DNA from: Mycobacterium saskatchewanense
Lineage (GTDB): Bacteria; Actinomycetota; Actinomycetes; Mycobacteriales; Mycobacteriaceae
Reading direction: 5' to 3'
DNA length: 64,000 nucleotides
NCBI RefSeq assembly: GCF_010729105.1
Contig: NZ_AP022573.1
Span: 5,580,001 to 5,644,000 of the forward strand
The notes under the pieces are model-generated. The model made no database searches. It was not told the origin of the DNA and saw nothing but the letters and a program-made list of their open reading frames with translations. Below, piece after piece: positions 49,239 to 60,518 of this stretch. Numbering within the stretch: position 1 is the first letter of the stretch; the number at the start of each line of letters is the position of its first letter. A program made the translations under genes and the position numbers.

Positions 49239-49268
49239 CGAGTGTGCGCTGGCGGCGTTCAGTGTGCG
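49239..49268 (+). repeat. 30-bp direct repeat copy 1 (CGAGTGTGCG type)
   Basis: It matches 49431-49460 at 26 of 30 positions. CGAGTGTGC here is also the inverted complement of GCACACTCG at 49306-49314. Confidence 0.6.
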
Positions 49269-49341
49269 TGTAGGGACGGGATTCGGCGGTTTCGCCGCTC
49301 TGGCTGCACACTCGGCGCGCTGGATGCACAGTCGACGGCGA

Positions 49342-49381
49342 GGGGCCTTCGACAGGCCGCGGGGGCCTTCGACAGGCCGCG
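49342..49381 (+). repeat. exact 20-bp tandem duplication
   Basis: The unit GGGGCCTTCGACAGGCCGCG occurs twice in a row with no mismatch; a degenerate third copy (GGGGACCTTCG) follows. The unit itself contains the inverted pair GGCCT/AGGCC. Confidence 0.7.
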
Positions 49382-49430
49382 GGGACCTTCGCCGAGGGGG
49401 TCTTCGCCGAGCGGGCGCCTTCCTCGGCAT

Positions 49431-49460
49431 CGAGTGTGCGCCGGGGGCGTTGAATGTGCG
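49431..49460 (+). repeat. 30-bp direct repeat copy 2 (CGAGTGTGCG type)
   Basis: Second copy, 192 bases from the first; its last bases overlap the left arm of the 16-bp inverted repeat. Confidence 0.6.
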
Positions 49461-49502
49461 GCCAGGGCGGCGATCCGGCAATCTAACCGCCCTGGCCGCA
49501 CA
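49455..49502. repeat. 16-bp perfect inverted repeat downstream of the IclR gene
   Basis: TGTGCGGCCAGGGCGG (49455-49470) and CCGCCCTGGCCGCACA (49487-49502) enclose a 16-base loop. It lies 37 bases beyond the end of the IclR gene, where a terminator would be expected; no T run. Confidence 0.6.
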
Positions 49503-49538
49503 CGACTGCGTGGATGTTGCTCCAGGCGTCAAGCCGCC

Positions 49539-50240
49539 TCAGAGTCGACGAGTCAGCGCCTCCGAGGCGTTCAGCAGGTCGGCGGCCCAACGTACGCCGG
49601 GACGCCGGCCGATCCGATCGATGGGCCCGGACACGGATATGGCGGCGATCACAGCGCCGCGGCCGTCGCGCACCGGCGCAGACACGCTCGCCACCCCGGG
49701 CTCACGCTCGGCCACGCTTTGCGCCCAGCCCCGCCGCCGAACGTCGGCCAGGACGCGGTCGGTGAATTTCGCCGACGGCAGGACGGCCTTCTGCGTGGCG
49801 GCGTCGCTGTAGGCCAGGAGCACCTTGGCCCCCGAACCTGCCGTCATCGGCAGGCGTGCGCCGACCGGGACCGTATCGCGAAGGCCGACAGCCGGTTCCA
49901 GGGCGGCGATGCAGACCCGGGATGTGCCCTCCCGGCGATACAACTGGACGCTCTCGCCCGTTGTCTCGCGCAGCAGGGGGAGCACCGCCGCGCCGGCGGC
50001 CAGCAGCGGATCGTTGACCTGGATGGCGAGCTCGCTGACCGCGGGTCCCAGCCGCCAGCGTCCGTCGTCGTCACGTGCCAGCAGACGATGAACTTCGAGC
50101 GCGGCCGCCAGCCGGTAGGCGGTCGCCCTGGGCAGGCCGGTGCGTTCGCAGAGTTCCGCCAACCCGCAGGGGGATTCCGCGATGGTGTGCAGCACCACCA
50201 TGGCTTTGTCGAGGACGCCGATGCCGCTATGCTGTCTCAT
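49539..50240 (-). CDS. IclR family transcriptional regulator (Rv2989-like), probable leuCD regulator
   Basis: A 233-residue IclR protein. The winged helix domain is GLAELCERTGLPRATAYRLA (about residues 26-45), followed by an effector-binding domain with VQLYRREGTSRVCIAALEP, GARLPMTAGSGAKVLLAY and AISVSGPIDRI. It is divergent from leuC with only 67 bases between the starts, an arrangement conserved in actinobacteria where such regulators (LeuR/NdgR-like) control leucine synthesis. A palindrome at 50256-50270 is a likely operator. Confidence 0.92.
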   Translation of the reverse strand: MRQHSGIGVLDKAMVVLHTIAESPCGLAELCERTGLPRATAYRLAAALEVHRLLARDDDGRWRLGPAVSELAIQVNDPLLAAGAAVLPLLRETTGESVQLYRREGTSRVCIAALEPAVGLRDTVPVGARLPMTAGSGAKVLLAYSDAATQKAVLPSAKFTDRVLADVRRRGWAQSVAEREPGVASVSAPVRDGRGAVIAAISVSGPIDRIGRRPGVRWAADLLNASEALTRRL

Positions 50241-50255
50241 AGGAAGATATTAACG

Positions 50256-50270
50256 TCTCACATGTTGAGA
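50256..50270. promoter_or_regulatory. candidate IclR operator between iclR-type gene and leuC
   Basis: TCTCA-CATGT-TGAGA is a 5-base perfect inverted repeat with a 5-base centre, within the 67-base divergent region. Its form fits an IclR-type dimer site. Confidence 0.55.
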
Positions 50271-50307
50271 TTGCTGCCCGAAATGACCGAATAGAGGCGA
50301 ATTCGAG

Positions 50308-51756
50308 ATGGGATCCGACACCACGGGGGCCGGCAAGCCGCGCACGCTGGCCGAAAAGGTATGGAGCGACCACGTTGTGGCATCCGGCGGCGGTTCCGAG
50401 CAGGGCGGTGCTCCCGACCTCATCTACATCGACCTGCACCTGGTGCATGAGGTCACCAGCCCGCAGGCCTTCGACGGCCTCCGCCTGGCCGGTCGACCGG
50501 TGCGGCGGCCCGACCTGACGCTGGCCACCGAGGATCACAACGTGCCCACCGTCGACATCGACAAGCCGATCGCTGACCCGGTCTCACGCACTCAGGTCGA
50601 AACGTTGCGACACAACTGCGCCGAATTCGGCATCCGGCTCTACCCGATGGGTGACATCGAGCAGGGCATCGTCCACGTGGTGGGACCGCAGTTGGGGCTG
50701 ACGCAGCCGGGAATGACGATCGTGTGTGGGGATAGTCACACGTCGACGCATGGAGCATTCGGTGCGCTCGCCATGGGAATTGGTACCTCGGAGGTCGAGC
50801 ATGTCCTGGCCACGCAGACATTGCCGCTGCGGCCGTTCAAGACGATGGCGGTCAATGTCGAGGGTCGCCTGCCCGCCGGCGTGACGGCCAAAGACATCAT
50901 TCTGGCGTTGATCGCCAAGATCGGCACCGGCGGCGGGCAGGGCCACGTCATCGAATACCGGGGCAGTGCCATCGAATCACTGTCCATGGAAGGCCGGATG
51001 ACCATCTGCAATATGAGCATCGAGGCCGGCGCGCGCGCGGGCATGGTGGCTCCCGACGAGACCACTTACGAATATCTGCGGGGTCGTCCGCACGCACCGA
51101 CGGGTGCCCAGTGGGACGAGGCCATGGCCTACTGGCAACAGCTACGCACCGATGACGGCGCGGAATTCGACACCGACGTCTACCTCGACGCAACCGAGTT
51201 GAGCCCGTTCGTCACGTGGGGAACCAACCCGGGCCAGGGGGTGCCGTTGTCGGCGGCGGTTCCGGACCCCGAGCTGATCGCCGACGACGGCGAGCGTCAG
51301 GCCGCCGAGAAAGCCTTGGCCTACATGGACCTTCGGCCCGGAACACCGATGCGCGAGGTCGGCGTCGACGCCGTGTTTGTCGGGTCTTGTACCAACGGTC
51401 GTATCGAGGATCTGCGCGCGGTGGCCGACGTGTTGCGCGGCCGCAAGGTGGCCCCCGGGGTGCGGATGCTCGTCGTCCCGGGTTCCATGCGCGTGCGCGC
51501 CCAGGCCGAAGCCGAAGGGCTGGGTGAGATTTTCACCGCCGCCGGTGCCGAATGGCGGCAGGCGGGCTGTTCGATGTGCCTGGGCATGAACCCCGACCAG
51601 CTTGCGCCCGGCGAGCGATGCGCCGCGACGTCCAACCGCAACTTCGAAGGGCGGCAGGGCAAAGGCAGCCGTACGCACCTCGTGTCACCGGTCGTCGCCG
51701 CCGCGACGGCGGTCCGTGGAAAACTCTCCGCCCCGGCCGACTTGAACTCACACTGA
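50308..51756 (+). CDS. leuC: 3-isopropylmalate dehydratase large subunit
   Basis: A 482-residue aconitase-family subunit. The [4Fe-4S] ligands are Cys in [14 protein letters not shown] and the pair in [13 protein letters not shown]; the active-site region [18 protein letters not shown] is intact. With LeuD it isomerises 2-isopropylmalate to 3-isopropylmalate. ATG 50308 has AGAGG about 11 bases upstream. leuD follows after 18 bases. Confidence 0.97.
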   Translation: MGSDTTGAGKPRTLAEKVWSDHVVASGGGSEQGGAPDLIYIDLHLVHEVTSPQAFDGLRLAGRPVRRPDLTLATEDHNVPTVDIDKPIADPVSRTQVETLRHNCAEFGIRLYPMGDIEQGIVHVVGPQLGLTQPGMTIVCGDSHTSTHGAFGALAMGIGTSEVEHVLATQTLPLRPFKTMAVNVEGRLPAGVTAKDIILALIAKIGTGGGQGHVIEYRGSAIESLSMEGRMTICNMSIEAGARAGMVAPDETTYEYLRGRPHAPTGAQWDEAMAYWQQLRTDDGAEFDTDVYLDATELSPFVTWGTNPGQGVPLSAAVPDPELIADDGERQAAEKALAYMDLRPGTPMREVGVDAVFVGSCTNGRIEDLRAVADVLRGRKVAPGVRMLVVPGSMRVRAQAEAEGLGEIFTAAGAEWRQAGCSMCLGMNPDQLAPGERCAATSNRNFEGRQGKGSRTHLVSPVVAAATAVRGKLSAPADLNSH

Positions 51757-51774
51757 CCAGAATCGAGGACGACG

Positions 51775-52371
51775 ATGGAAGCCTTTCGCACCCATACCGG
51801 CATCGGCGTGCCGCTGCGCCGGTCCAATGTGGACACCGATCAGATCATCCCGGCGGTGTATTTGAAGCGCGTGACGCGGACCGGATTTGAGGACGGCTTG
51901 TTCGCGACGTGGCGGTCGGATCCGTCATTCGTGCTCAACCTCAGCCCGTTTGACCGAGGCTCCGTGCTCGTCGCGGGACCCGATTTCGGCACCGGCTCGT
52001 CCCGCGAGCATGCGGTGTGGGCGCTCATGGACTTCGGGTTCCGGGTGGTTATCTCGTCTCGGTTCGGTGACATTTTTCGGGGCAACGCGGGGAAGGCGGG
52101 CCTCCTGGCGGCCGAAGTCTCCCAAGACGGCGTGGAACTGCTCTGGAAGCTGATCGAGCAGAGTCCCGGGCTGGAAATCACTGTCAATCTTCAAGATCGG
52201 AATATCACCGCCGGAACGGCGGTGCTGCCGTTCAGGATTGACGACCACACCGCCTGGCGACTGCTCGAAGGACTCGACGATATAGCCCTTACGCTGCGGA
52301 AACTCGACAAGATCGAGTCGTTCGAAGCCGCTCGTCCGGAGTGGAAACCACGCACTCTGCCCGCTTCCTAA
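51775..52371 (+). CDS. leuD: 3-isopropylmalate dehydratase small subunit
   Basis: A 198-residue swivel-domain subunit. Conserved features are [39 protein letters not shown] and [15 protein letters not shown]. It forms the heterodimer with LeuC. Normal length, preceded by the site GAGGACGACG. The 214-base gap to hupB holds a T-rich stretch near 52392 but no clear hairpin. Confidence 0.97.
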   Translation: MEAFRTHTGIGVPLRRSNVDTDQIIPAVYLKRVTRTGFEDGLFATWRSDPSFVLNLSPFDRGSVLVAGPDFGTGSSREHAVWALMDFGFRVVISSRFGDIFRGNAGKAGLLAAEVSQDGVELLWKLIEQSPGLEITVNLQDRNITAGTAVLPFRIDDHTAWRLLEGLDDIALTLRKLDKIESFEAARPEWKPRTLPAS

Positions 52372-52585
52372 CGGACCAATCCGGGACGAATTTTTTCTCG
52401 GTCGACTAACTAAAACACCCGATTTCCGACACCCGCCACCGGTCAAGGGCGGCAACCGGATTGCGAAAACGTCCGTCCGCCGGCCGTGAAATTGCGCGTG
52501 GCTCTTGGAAATTTGCTGGGTGAGGGTTTACCGTGTCCACTAGTCGGTTCGCAAACCACGAGGACCACTAGCTTGGAGGGATTGG

Positions 52586-53221
52586 ATGAACAAAGCAGAG
52601 CTCATTGACGTGCTCACACAGAAATTGGGCTCGGACCGTCGGCAGGCGACCGCTGCCGTCGAAAATGTCGTCGACACCATTGTGCGCGCGGTGCACAAGG
52701 GTGACAGCGTCACCATTACCGGGTTCGGTGTGTTCGAGCAGCGGCGGCGCGCGGCGCGCGTGGCCCGCAACCCGCGCACCGGTGAGACGGTGAAGGTGAA
52801 GCCGACATCCGTCCCGGCGTTTCGTCCGGGTGCCCAATTCAAGGCGGTTGTGGCTGGCGCACAGCGCCTCCCGGCGGAAGGACCTGCAGTGAAACGTGGT
52901 GTTGGAGCAGGTGCGGCGAAGAAGGTGGCCAAGAAGGCCCCCGCCAAGAAGGCCGCGAGCAAGGCGCCGGCCAAGAAGGCCGCGACCAAGGCTCCGGCCA
53001 AGAAGGTCGCGACGAAGGCTCCGGCCAAGAAGGTCGCGCCCGCCAAGAAGGCCGTGACCAAGGCTCCGGCCAAGAAGGCCGTCACCAAGGCTCCGGCCAA
53101 GAAGGCCGCGCCCGCCAAGAAGGCCGCGACCAAGGCTCCGGCCAAGAAGGCCGCGACCAAGGCTCCGGCCAAGAAGGCTCCGGCCAAGAAAACGACGACC
53201 GCCCGTCGCGGCCGCCGCTAG
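52586..53221 (+). CDS. hupB: nucleoid-associated protein HupB (HU with lysine/alanine tail)
   Basis: A 211-residue mycobacterial HU. Residues 1 to about 90 form the HU fold ([33 protein letters not shown]). The C-terminus is a long repeat of [20 protein letters not shown] units resembling histone H1, binding DNA with low specificity. The tail is encoded by near-identical DNA units, so its length may vary between strains. ATG 52586 with the site GGAGGGA. A strong inverted repeat follows (53236-53284). Confidence 0.97.
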   Translation: MNKAELIDVLTQKLGSDRRQATAAVENVVDTIVRAVHKGDSVTITGFGVFEQRRRAARVARNPRTGETVKVKPTSVPAFRPGAQFKAVVAGAQRLPAEGPAVKRGVGAGAAKKVAKKAPAKKAASKAPAKKAATKAPAKKVATKAPAKKVAPAKKAVTKAPAKKAVTKAPAKKAAPAKKAATKAPAKKAATKAPAKKAPAKKTTTARRGRR

Positions 53222-53235
53222 TAACTGGATTCCAA

Positions 53236-53284
53236 ACGCGAATACCCTTCGGGTGGCAGCGGTGCCCCCGAAGGGTATTCGCGT
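53236..53284. terminator. 18-bp perfect stem between convergent hupB and mutT1
   Basis: ACGCGAATACCCTTCGGG (53236-53253) pairs perfectly with CCCGAAGGGTATTCGCGT (53267-53284), loop 13 bases. It sits between two convergent genes and abuts the mutT1 stop, so it probably ends transcription from both sides; there is no T run. Confidence 0.7.
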
Positions 53285-53285
53285 G

Positions 53286-54227
53286 CTAGGCCCGCACGTT
53301 GGCGGCGAGCGCGCCGCCGATGTGGTCGGCCGCCAGCAGCCGGCCCGCGGCCAGCGACAGCACCCACGTGCTGCCCTTGTTGTTGCGGGATTTGTCCGGT
53401 TGCACTCCGTCGCGGCCGCACCACCACTCGATCAGGTCCGGAATCACCTTGCCCTGCGTACAGATCACCGGCGTGCCACCGCGCTCCGCGATCTGCAGCA
53501 CACGCTGACGACCCCGCTTCGGGCTCTTGGCATAGGCCTCTTCGGTCAGGGTGGGCTCGTTGTGGATCGCCACGCCCAACTCCTCGGCCAGCGGCTGCAC
53601 CGTCTGGTGGCAACGGAGCCGGTCGGCCGCGTACACCTCGGAGGCGCCGAAGGACAGCAGCTGCGGAACGAGGGCCTCGGCCTGGGCGCGTCCGCGTTTG
53701 TCGAGGGGTCTCTTGGTGTCGTCGCCGGAGAAGCGTGACTTGCTTCCGGCGGTACCGTGCCGGACCACCAGCACGGTTTTCGTATCGGCGGGATGTTTGG
53801 CGAAGTGGCCGAGCATTTTTCGGTCTTGCGGGTAATCAAGTCGCCGCATCGCTTCGTCGGCCGGCAGCCAGATCAGCTCGTCCACCTCTTTGCCGGGATG
53901 GAATTCACCGCCGTTGCTGCGCGCCGCCCAGTAGTAGACCTTTTTGACGCCCTGGTCGATCGGATAGCTCACCATGTCGAGTCGCCTGCCCAATGTGGCT
54001 TGGTGACCGGTCTCCTCCAACACCTCCCGCACCGCGGCCACGGGTGCCGTCTCGCCGGGATCCACCTTCCCCTTGGGCAGCGACCAGTCGTCGTAGCGGG
54101 GACGGTGGATCACGGCGATCTCCAGGCCAGGGTTTGCCGAGACGGTGGGCCGCCACAGGACGGCCCCGGCGGCGTACACGATTCGGCTACCCGAGCGCCG
54201 AGAGGCGGACGAGTCCTGGTTTGGCAC
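53286..54227 (-). CDS. mutT1: MutT1: Nudix hydrolase fused to a histidine phosphatase domain
   Basis: A 313-residue two-domain sanitising enzyme. The Nudix box is [20 protein letters not shown] followed by TG; the C-terminal domain starts with the phosphatase motif [10 protein letters not shown]. tuberculosis MutT1 converts 8-oxo-dGTP/8-oxo-GTP and diadenosine polyphosphates. ATG 54227. The gene is downstream of ppk on the same strand, separated by 85 bases containing an 8-bp GC-rich inverted repeat. Confidence 0.95.
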   Translation of the reverse strand: MPNQDSSASRRSGSRIVYAAGAVLWRPTVSANPGLEIAVIHRPRYDDWSLPKGKVDPGETAPVAAVREVLEETGHQATLGRRLDMVSYPIDQGVKKVYYWAARSNGGEFHPGKEVDELIWLPADEAMRRLDYPQDRKMLGHFAKHPADTKTVLVVRHGTAGSKSRFSGDDTKRPLDKRGRAQAEALVPQLLSFGASEVYAADRLRCHQTVQPLAEELGVAIHNEPTLTEEAYAKSPKRGRQRVLQIAERGGTPVICTQGKVIPDLIEWWCGRDGVQPDKSRNNKGSTWVLSLAAGRLLAADHIGGALAANVRA

Positions 54228-54253
54228 GTCAACTCCTGCAGGTTAATTCGGTC

Positions 54254-54285
54254 CGGGCCGCGCGCATGGTCGCGGGTGCGGCCCG
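54254..54285. terminator. GC-rich stem between ppk and mutT1
   Basis: CGGGCCGC (54254-54261) and GCGGCCCG (54278-54285) form a perfect 8-bp stem with a 16-base loop, 28 bases after the ppk stop and upstream of mutT1 on the minus strand. It is weak as a terminator. Confidence 0.35.
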
Positions 54286-54312
54286 AAAGTAACCGGAAAT
54301 GACCACACAGTG

Positions 54313-56484
54313 CTAACTGCGGTGCCGCTCCATCAACGATACTTGGTGGTCGCGCACGGTCTGTCCGTCCTGCGGCGACGCGGTCCACTGCCCGTCCGCC
54401 CTGAGTTCCCAGCATCGGGTGGCCGGGTCCAGCGCGGACTCGAACAGGTCATTTAGGTACGCGGTGAGCCTGGGATCCTTCACCTGGACCAGCGCCTCGA
54501 CGCGCCGATCGAGATTGCGGTGCATCATGTCCGCGCTGCCGATCCAGAATTCGTTGAGGCAATTGAAATGCATGATCCGCGAGTGTTCGAGGAACCGGCC
54601 GAGAATCGAGCGCACGGAGATGTTCTCCGAATAGCCCTCGGCGCCCGGGCGCAGGGCGCAGATGCCGCGCACCACGACCTCGACCCGCACGCCCGCCTGC
54701 GATGCGCGGTACAGCGCGTCGATGACCTGCTCGTCGACGAGGGCGTTCATCTTCATGCGGATTCGGCCGCCGCCGTTTTCGCGGTGCGCGGCGACCTCGC
54801 GCTCGACGCGTTCGATGATGCCGGTGCGGATGCTGTGCGGGGCAACCAGGAGATTGCGGTAGGAAACCTTGCGCGAGTAGCCGGTGAGCGAATTGAACAG
54901 GTCGGTCAGATCGGCGCCGATCTCGGGGGACGCCGTCAGCAGCCCGACGTCCTCGTACAGCCGCGCCGTCTTGCCGTTGTAGTTGCCCGTGCCGATGTGG
55001 CAGTAGCGACGGATCGTCGACCCCTCGCGACGCACCACCAAGCAGGTCTTGCAGTGCGTCTTGAGCCCGACGTACCCGTAGACCACATGCACGCCCGCTT
55101 GTTCCAGTGTGCGCGCCCAACGGATGTTGGCTTGTTCGTCGAAACGGGCCTTGATCTCGACCATTGCCACCACCTGCTTGCCGGCTTCCGCGGCGGCGAT
55201 GAGCGCTCGGACGATCGGGGAATCGCCGGATGTGCGGTACAGCGTCTGTTTGATCGCCAGCACGTTGGGGTCGGCGGCGGCAAGCTCGATGAATCGCTGC
55301 ACGCTGGTCGAGAACGAGTCGTATGGATGGTGAAGCAGCACATCGCCTTCCCGCAGCGTCGCGAAGATGCTCCTCGGCGTTTCGCGGTCGGCGAAGGCGG
55401 GATGCGTGTCGGGGACCCAGGCCACGTCTTTGAGGGCCGGCCGGTCGATGCCATAGATCTGCCACAGCGACGACAGGTCGAGAAGCCCCGGCACTTCGAT
55501 GACGTCGCCGGGATTCACGTCGAGCTCGCGTAGCAGAAGTTCCAACATGCTCTCGGTCATGTCGTCGGCGATCTCGAGACGCACGGGCGACCCGAATCTC
55601 CTGCGCGCCAACTCCCGTTCCAGCGCCTGCAGCAGGTCTTCGTCGCGGTCCTCTTCAACCTCGTAGTCGGCGTTGCGGGTGATGCGGAACGCGTGATGCT
55701 CGACAATCTCCATGCCCGGGAAAAGCACCGGCAGAAACGCCGCGATCAGCTCCTCCATCGGCAGGTAGCGGACAACGGCAGGCCCTTCACCGTCGTCCGC
55801 GACACGACGAGACTCGAGTTCGACGAAGCGATCGACGTTGTTGGGCACCTTGACTCGGGCGAAATGCTGGCCGCCGTCTTCCGGTTGGCGGACCATGACC
55901 GCCAGGTTCAGGCTCAACCCGCTCACGAACGGGAACGGGTGGGCCGGGTCGACGGCCAGCGGCGTCAGGACCGGGAAGACCTGCTCCGTGAAATAGGTGG
56001 ACAGCTCGTCTTGTTCGGCGTGGTCCAGATCGGCCCACGTGACGATGTGGATGCCCTCCTCGGCGAGCGCGGGGCGCACCGCGTCGAGGAAGACCCGGGC
56101 GTGCCGGGTCGCGATCCGCTGCGTCTGCTCGCCGATGAGCGCCAGTTGCTCGCGCGGCGTCAGGCCGTCGGCCGACCGGACCGACAACCCCATCTCGTCG
56201 CGGCGCTTGAGGCCGGCGACCCGAACCATGTAGAACTCGTCGAGGTTCGACGCGAAGATCGCCAGGAATTTGGCGCGCTCCAGCAGGGGCAGTGAGTTGT
56301 CGGCCGCCAACGCCAGAACGCGCGCGTTGAAGTCCAGCCAGCTCAATTCCCGGTTGAGGTATCGCTCCTCCGGTAGCTGGTCCGTGATCGCCGCGGGTGT
56401 GGCCGCGGGCGGCGCAGTCAAGGTGGAGTCGCCTGGATGCCAGATGTTCTCGTCGGGCCTCGCCTCGGCTTCGATGTCGGTCAC
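54313..56484 (-). CDS. ppk: polyphosphate kinase 1
   Basis: A 723-residue PPK1, making polyphosphate from ATP. It shows the N-terminal [17 protein letters not shown], the [13 protein letters not shown] block and the two C-terminal catalytic regions. The autophosphorylated His lies in [14 protein letters not shown], and the second conserved region contains [22 protein letters not shown] 56484. Length is close to the M. tuberculosis enzyme. The 266 bases upstream to fbiD show no gene. Confidence 0.96.
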   Translation of the reverse strand: MTDIEAEARPDENIWHPGDSTLTAPPAATPAAITDQLPEERYLNRELSWLDFNARVLALAADNSLPLLERAKFLAIFASNLDEFYMVRVAGLKRRDEMGLSVRSADGLTPREQLALIGEQTQRIATRHARVFLDAVRPALAEEGIHIVTWADLDHAEQDELSTYFTEQVFPVLTPLAVDPAHPFPFVSGLSLNLAVMVRQPEDGGQHFARVKVPNNVDRFVELESRRVADDGEGPAVVRYLPMEELIAAFLPVLFPGMEIVEHHAFRITRNADYEVEEDRDEDLLQALERELARRRFGSPVRLEIADDMTESMLELLLRELDVNPGDVIEVPGLLDLSSLWQIYGIDRPALKDVAWVPDTHPAFADRETPRSIFATLREGDVLLHHPYDSFSTSVQRFIELAAADPNVLAIKQTLYRTSGDSPIVRALIAAAEAGKQVVAMVEIKARFDEQANIRWARTLEQAGVHVVYGYVGLKTHCKTCLVVRREGSTIRRYCHIGTGNYNGKTARLYEDVGLLTASPEIGADLTDLFNSLTGYSRKVSYRNLLVAPHSIRTGIIERVEREVAAHRENGGGRIRMKMNALVDEQVIDALYRASQAGVRVEVVVRGICALRPGAEGYSENISVRSILGRFLEHSRIMHFNCLNEFWIGSADMMHRNLDRRVEALVQVKDPRLTAYLNDLFESALDPATRCWELRADGQWTASPQDGQTVRDHQVSLMERHRS

Positions 56485-56750
56485 ACTGCGATCATTGCGT
56501 ATGACCCGCTCATGCTGCTAGCGCGCTGCGGACATCCATTCGCCGTTGGCGCTGTGTTCACCGTCTGGAAACGCGGCTTAGTCCGATTGTGGTGACTCGT
56601 CTGCCGCAAACGGGATGTGCCCCAGCGGCCGGGCTGCGCCGCGCTTGCGATCGTCTCTGGGGGCTCAACCGCCGAGACCGCGGTGCGGGTCGTGATTCGC
56701 CGGCGTACCGCGACCCCGTGGCAATCTCGGTGCCGACTACGCAACACGGC

Positions 56751-57554
<804 letters not shown>

Positions 57555-57624
57555 ATCGACCGCTGGGCGGTCCCTGTTCTAGGGTGTATCGGCTGCATTC
57601 CACAGGGACAGACGGGGGTGGTGA

Positions 57625-58644
57625 ATGGCCGGCACATCGGGCGCCGTTGCGGTCATGGGCGCCGGTGCCTGGGGCACCGCGCTGGCCAAGGTGCTCGTTG
57701 ATGCCGGCGGGCCGGAGACGGCGGTCAAGTTGTGGGCCCGCAGGCCCGATATCGCCGACGAGATCAACTCCACCCGGTACAACCCCGACTACCTGCCCGG
57801 CACGTTGTTGCCGGCCGGCATCCGCGCCACGTCGGACCCGGGCGAGGCGCTCAGCGGCGCGACGACCGTGCTGCTCGGCGTTCCCGCCCAGACGCTGCGG
57901 GCGAATCTCGAGCGCTGGGTTTCCGCACTGACCGAGGGCGCGACGCTGGTCAGCCTCGCCAAGGGCATCGAGCTGGAAACGCTCATGCGGATGAGCCAGG
58001 TCATCGTCTCGGTGACCGACGTGGAGCCCGACCACGTCGCGGTGATCTCGGGCCCGAACCTGGCCAGCGAAATCGCCGGAGGCCAACCGGCGGCCACGGT
58101 CATCGCGTGCAACGACTCCGGGCGCGCCGTTGCCCTGCAGCGCATGCTCAACAGCGGTTACTTCCGCCCGTACACCAACAGCGACTTGATCGGCACCGAG
58201 ATCGGCGGGGCGTGCAAGAACGTCATCGCCCTGGCGTGCGGGATGGCGGCAGGCGTCGGGCTCGGCGAGAACACCGCGGCGGCGATCATCACCCGCGGTC
58301 TCGCGGAGATCATGCGGCTGGGAATCGCACTCGGGGCCAAGGCCGCGACGCTGGCCGGGCTGGCCGGAGTCGGTGACCTGGTCGCCACCTGCACGTCGCC
58401 GTATTCGCGCAACCGGTCATTCGGCGAATGCCTCGGGCGCGGCGGGACGATGGAGTCGGCGATGCAGGCGCGCGACGGGCACGTCGTCGAGGGCGTCACC
58501 TCCTGCGAGTCGGTACTCGCGCTGGCCTTGAGTTACGACGTCGAGATGCCGCTGACCGACGCTGTGCACCGGGTCTGCCACAAGGGCCTTTCCGTCGACG
58601 AGGCGATGGCCCTGTTGCTGGGCCGCAGGACCAAGCCCGAGTGA
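57625..58644 (+). CDS. gpsA: NAD(P)H-dependent glycerol-3-phosphate dehydrogenase
   Basis: A 339-residue GpsA, providing sn-glycerol 3-phosphate for phospholipids. The N-terminal motif is [16 protein letters not shown]; catalytic Lys regions are LAKGIE and [18 protein letters not shown], and the C-terminal [13 protein letters not shown] block is typical. ATG 57625 with GGTGG upstream. It is collinear with gpdA2 of M. tuberculosis. ddl follows after 67 bases. Confidence 0.96.
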   Translation: MAGTSGAVAVMGAGAWGTALAKVLVDAGGPETAVKLWARRPDIADEINSTRYNPDYLPGTLLPAGIRATSDPGEALSGATTVLLGVPAQTLRANLERWVSALTEGATLVSLAKGIELETLMRMSQVIVSVTDVEPDHVAVISGPNLASEIAGGQPAATVIACNDSGRAVALQRMLNSGYFRPYTNSDLIGTEIGGACKNVIALACGMAAGVGLGENTAAAIITRGLAEIMRLGIALGAKAATLAGLAGVGDLVATCTSPYSRNRSFGECLGRGGTMESAMQARDGHVVEGVTSCESVLALALSYDVEMPLTDAVHRVCHKGLSVDEAMALLLGRRTKPE

Positions 58645-58696
58645 CGTAAACCCGCAGCTCGGCCGCCGCCGTCCGGCCCAAGGGCCGCGCACCCGG

Positions 58697-58702
58697 TAGC
58701 CT
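58697..58702 (+). promoter_or_regulatory. -10 element of ddl
   Basis: TAGCCT ends nine bases before the GTG at 58712; nearly leaderless spacing. Confidence 0.4.
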
Positions 58703-58711
58703 CTGAAGGTT

Positions 58712-59830
58712 GTGAGTGCCAGCGACCGGTCGAACCGGGTGCGTGTCGCGGTCGTCTTCGGCGGCCGCAGCAACGAGCACGCCATCTCCTGCGTCTCCGC
58801 CGGCAGCATCCTGCGCAACCTCGACCCCGAGCGCTTCGAGGTGGTCGCGGTGGGCATCACGCCGGAAGGCGCGTGGGTGCTCACCGACGGTGACCCCGAC
58901 GCGCTGGCGATCACCAACCGGCAGCTGCCCGCGGTGACGGCCCAGTCGGGAAGGGAGCTTGCACTGCCGGCCGATCCAGGGCGCAGCGGCCAGTTGGTGG
59001 CACTGCAGCCCGGTGCGGGCGAGGTTTTGGCGTCCGTCGACGTCGTCTTCCCGGTGCTGCACGGCCCGTACGGCGAGGACGGCACCGTCCAGGGACTGCT
59101 CGAACTCGCCGGTCTGCCGTACGTGGGCGCCGGGGTGCTGGCCAGCGCCGCCGGCATGGACAAGGAATTCACCAAGAAGCTGCTGGCCGCCGAGGGGCTG
59201 CCCGTCGGCCCGCACATCGTGTTGCGCCCCAACCGCCCGACGCTGCATCCCGAGGAACGTGAGCGCCTGGGCCTGCCTGTGTTCGTCAAACCCGCGCGCG
59301 GGGGCTCGTCGATCGGCGTCAGCCGGGTGACGAGCTGGGACCAGTTGCCCGCGGCGGTCGCCGCCGCCCGCCGTCACGACCCGAAGGTGATCGTCGAGGC
59401 GGCGATCAACGGTCGCGAGCTGGAGTGCGGCGTGCTCGAAATGCCCGACGGCTCCGTGGAAGCCAGCACGGTGGGCGAGATCCGGGTGGTGGGGGTGCGC
59501 GGTCGCGAGGATTCGTTCTACGACTTCGCCACGAAATATCTCGACGACGCGGCCGAATTGGACGTGCCCGCCAAGGTCGACGACGAGATCGCGGATGCCG
59601 TACGCCAATTGGCGGTCCTGGCGTTCAAGGCCATCGACTGCCAGGGGCTCGCGCGGGTCGACTTCTTCCTCACCGAGGAGGGGCCGGTGATCAACGAGAT
59701 CAACACGATGCCGGGATTCACCACGATCTCGATGTTTCCGAGGATGTGGGCGGCCAGCGGCGTGGACTATCCGGCCCTCTTGGCGACCATGGTCGAAACG
59801 GCACTGGCACGGGGCGTCGGTCTGCGTTAG
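58712..59830 (+). CDS. ddl: D-alanine--D-alanine ligase
   Basis: A 372-residue ATP-grasp ligase for peptidoglycan precursor synthesis and a target of D-cycloserine. It has [48 protein letters not shown] and the metal-binding end [20 protein letters not shown] 58712. Convergent with the DUF3515 gene, sharing four bases (59827-59830). Confidence 0.96.
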   Translation: MSASDRSNRVRVAVVFGGRSNEHAISCVSAGSILRNLDPERFEVVAVGITPEGAWVLTDGDPDALAITNRQLPAVTAQSGRELALPADPGRSGQLVALQPGAGEVLASVDVVFPVLHGPYGEDGTVQGLLELAGLPYVGAGVLASAAGMDKEFTKKLLAAEGLPVGPHIVLRPNRPTLHPEERERLGLPVFVKPARGGSSIGVSRVTSWDQLPAAVAAARRHDPKVIVEAAINGRELECGVLEMPDGSVEASTVGEIRVVGVRGREDSFYDFATKYLDDAAELDVPAKVDDEIADAVRQLAVLAFKAIDCQGLARVDFFLTEEGPVINEINTMPGFTTISMFPRMWAASGVDYPALLATMVETALARGVGLR

Positions 59831-60441
59831 CGGGCAGGGGCGGGATCGATCGGCACCGCCGGCATGGCGTGGTCGATCACGTCGGAGAGTTGCTGGATTG
59901 GCGTCGGTCCCGACCCCGACGGCAGCGTGAGCGCCACATATACCGGCCGGTCCACCGTGTACCACGTGAAAGTGCCCGCATCACCGGCCGATTGCCGCTC
60001 CGCCGAGGCCTCGAACCACTGCACCTTGTCGACCACCTGAATGGGCGTGCCGACGACGAATTCGCCCGGACGGGCGAGGCCGCAGCGCAGGACCACCGGC
60101 CCGACGTCCGCGCTCGCCCGCCAGGCGTATGTACCCGGGGGCACCGGCGCGGCAATCGGCACACGCTGGTAGTCCCCGAGCCGCTGCGGGAGCGCCGCGG
60201 CCAGCGACCGGCAAGCCGGACTGGCGGCCTGCGGCGCGGGGATGGCGGCGACGTCAACCGGCCGCCGCGGCGCCTCGCGGCCTGCCGCGATGGCCAGGAT
60301 CACCCCGACCGCCACGACGGCCAGTGCGACCGCGGCCAGGACCGCCGCGCGGGGGGGTCCCGCGTCGTCCTTAGAGCCGGTATCGGGGTCGGTCGGCACC
60401 GCCCGCGCACCTCCTGTCTCGTCACGCGGTTCCGCTGGCAC
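59827..60441 (-). CDS. DUF3515 membrane-anchored protein (Rv2980-like)
   Basis: A 204-residue protein with a cytosolic, acidic N-terminus (about 30 residues) and one transmembrane helix ([21 protein letters not shown], split here by eye near residues 33-52). The extracellular domain has two cysteines (SPACRSL, VLRCGLA) and the sequence [12 protein letters not shown], characteristic of DUF3515. Function is unknown; its conservation beside ddl and thiL suggests an envelope role. ATG/GTG choice at 60441 follows the open frame start. Confidence 0.82.
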   Translation of the reverse strand: MPAEPRDETGGARAVPTDPDTGSKDDAGPPRAAVLAAVALAVVAVGVILAIAAGREAPRRPVDVAAIPAPQAASPACRSLAAALPQRLGDYQRVPIAAPVPPGTYAWRASADVGPVVLRCGLARPGEFVVGTPIQVVDKVQWFEASAERQSAGDAGTFTWYTVDRPVYVALTLPSGSGPTPIQQLSDVIDHAMPAVPIDPAPAR

Positions 60442-60518
60442 GGGCAGGGACCTAACTTACCGCGGGCCGGGCGACCGTATGGTGGCCTCACATAGCCGGA
60501 ACCGCGGGAGGAGGTGAC

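Larger units (their letters stand above)
49210..49538. other. repeat-rich intergenic region
   Basis: This 329-base gap between two minus-strand genes has no supported gene. It consists largely of related GC-rich repeats: two 30-base copies of CGAGTGTGCG-type sequence, a tandem 20-base repeat and a 16-bp inverted repeat, listed separately. Confidence 0.6.

Noticed and set aside
52900..53215. Internal repeat of hupB as a separate repeat element
   Set aside because: The DNA periodicity is explained by the lysine/alanine-rich HU tail coding sequence.
56485..56750. Small gene between ppk and fbiD
   Set aside because: Open frames here lack a start with a binding site and show no recognisable pattern.
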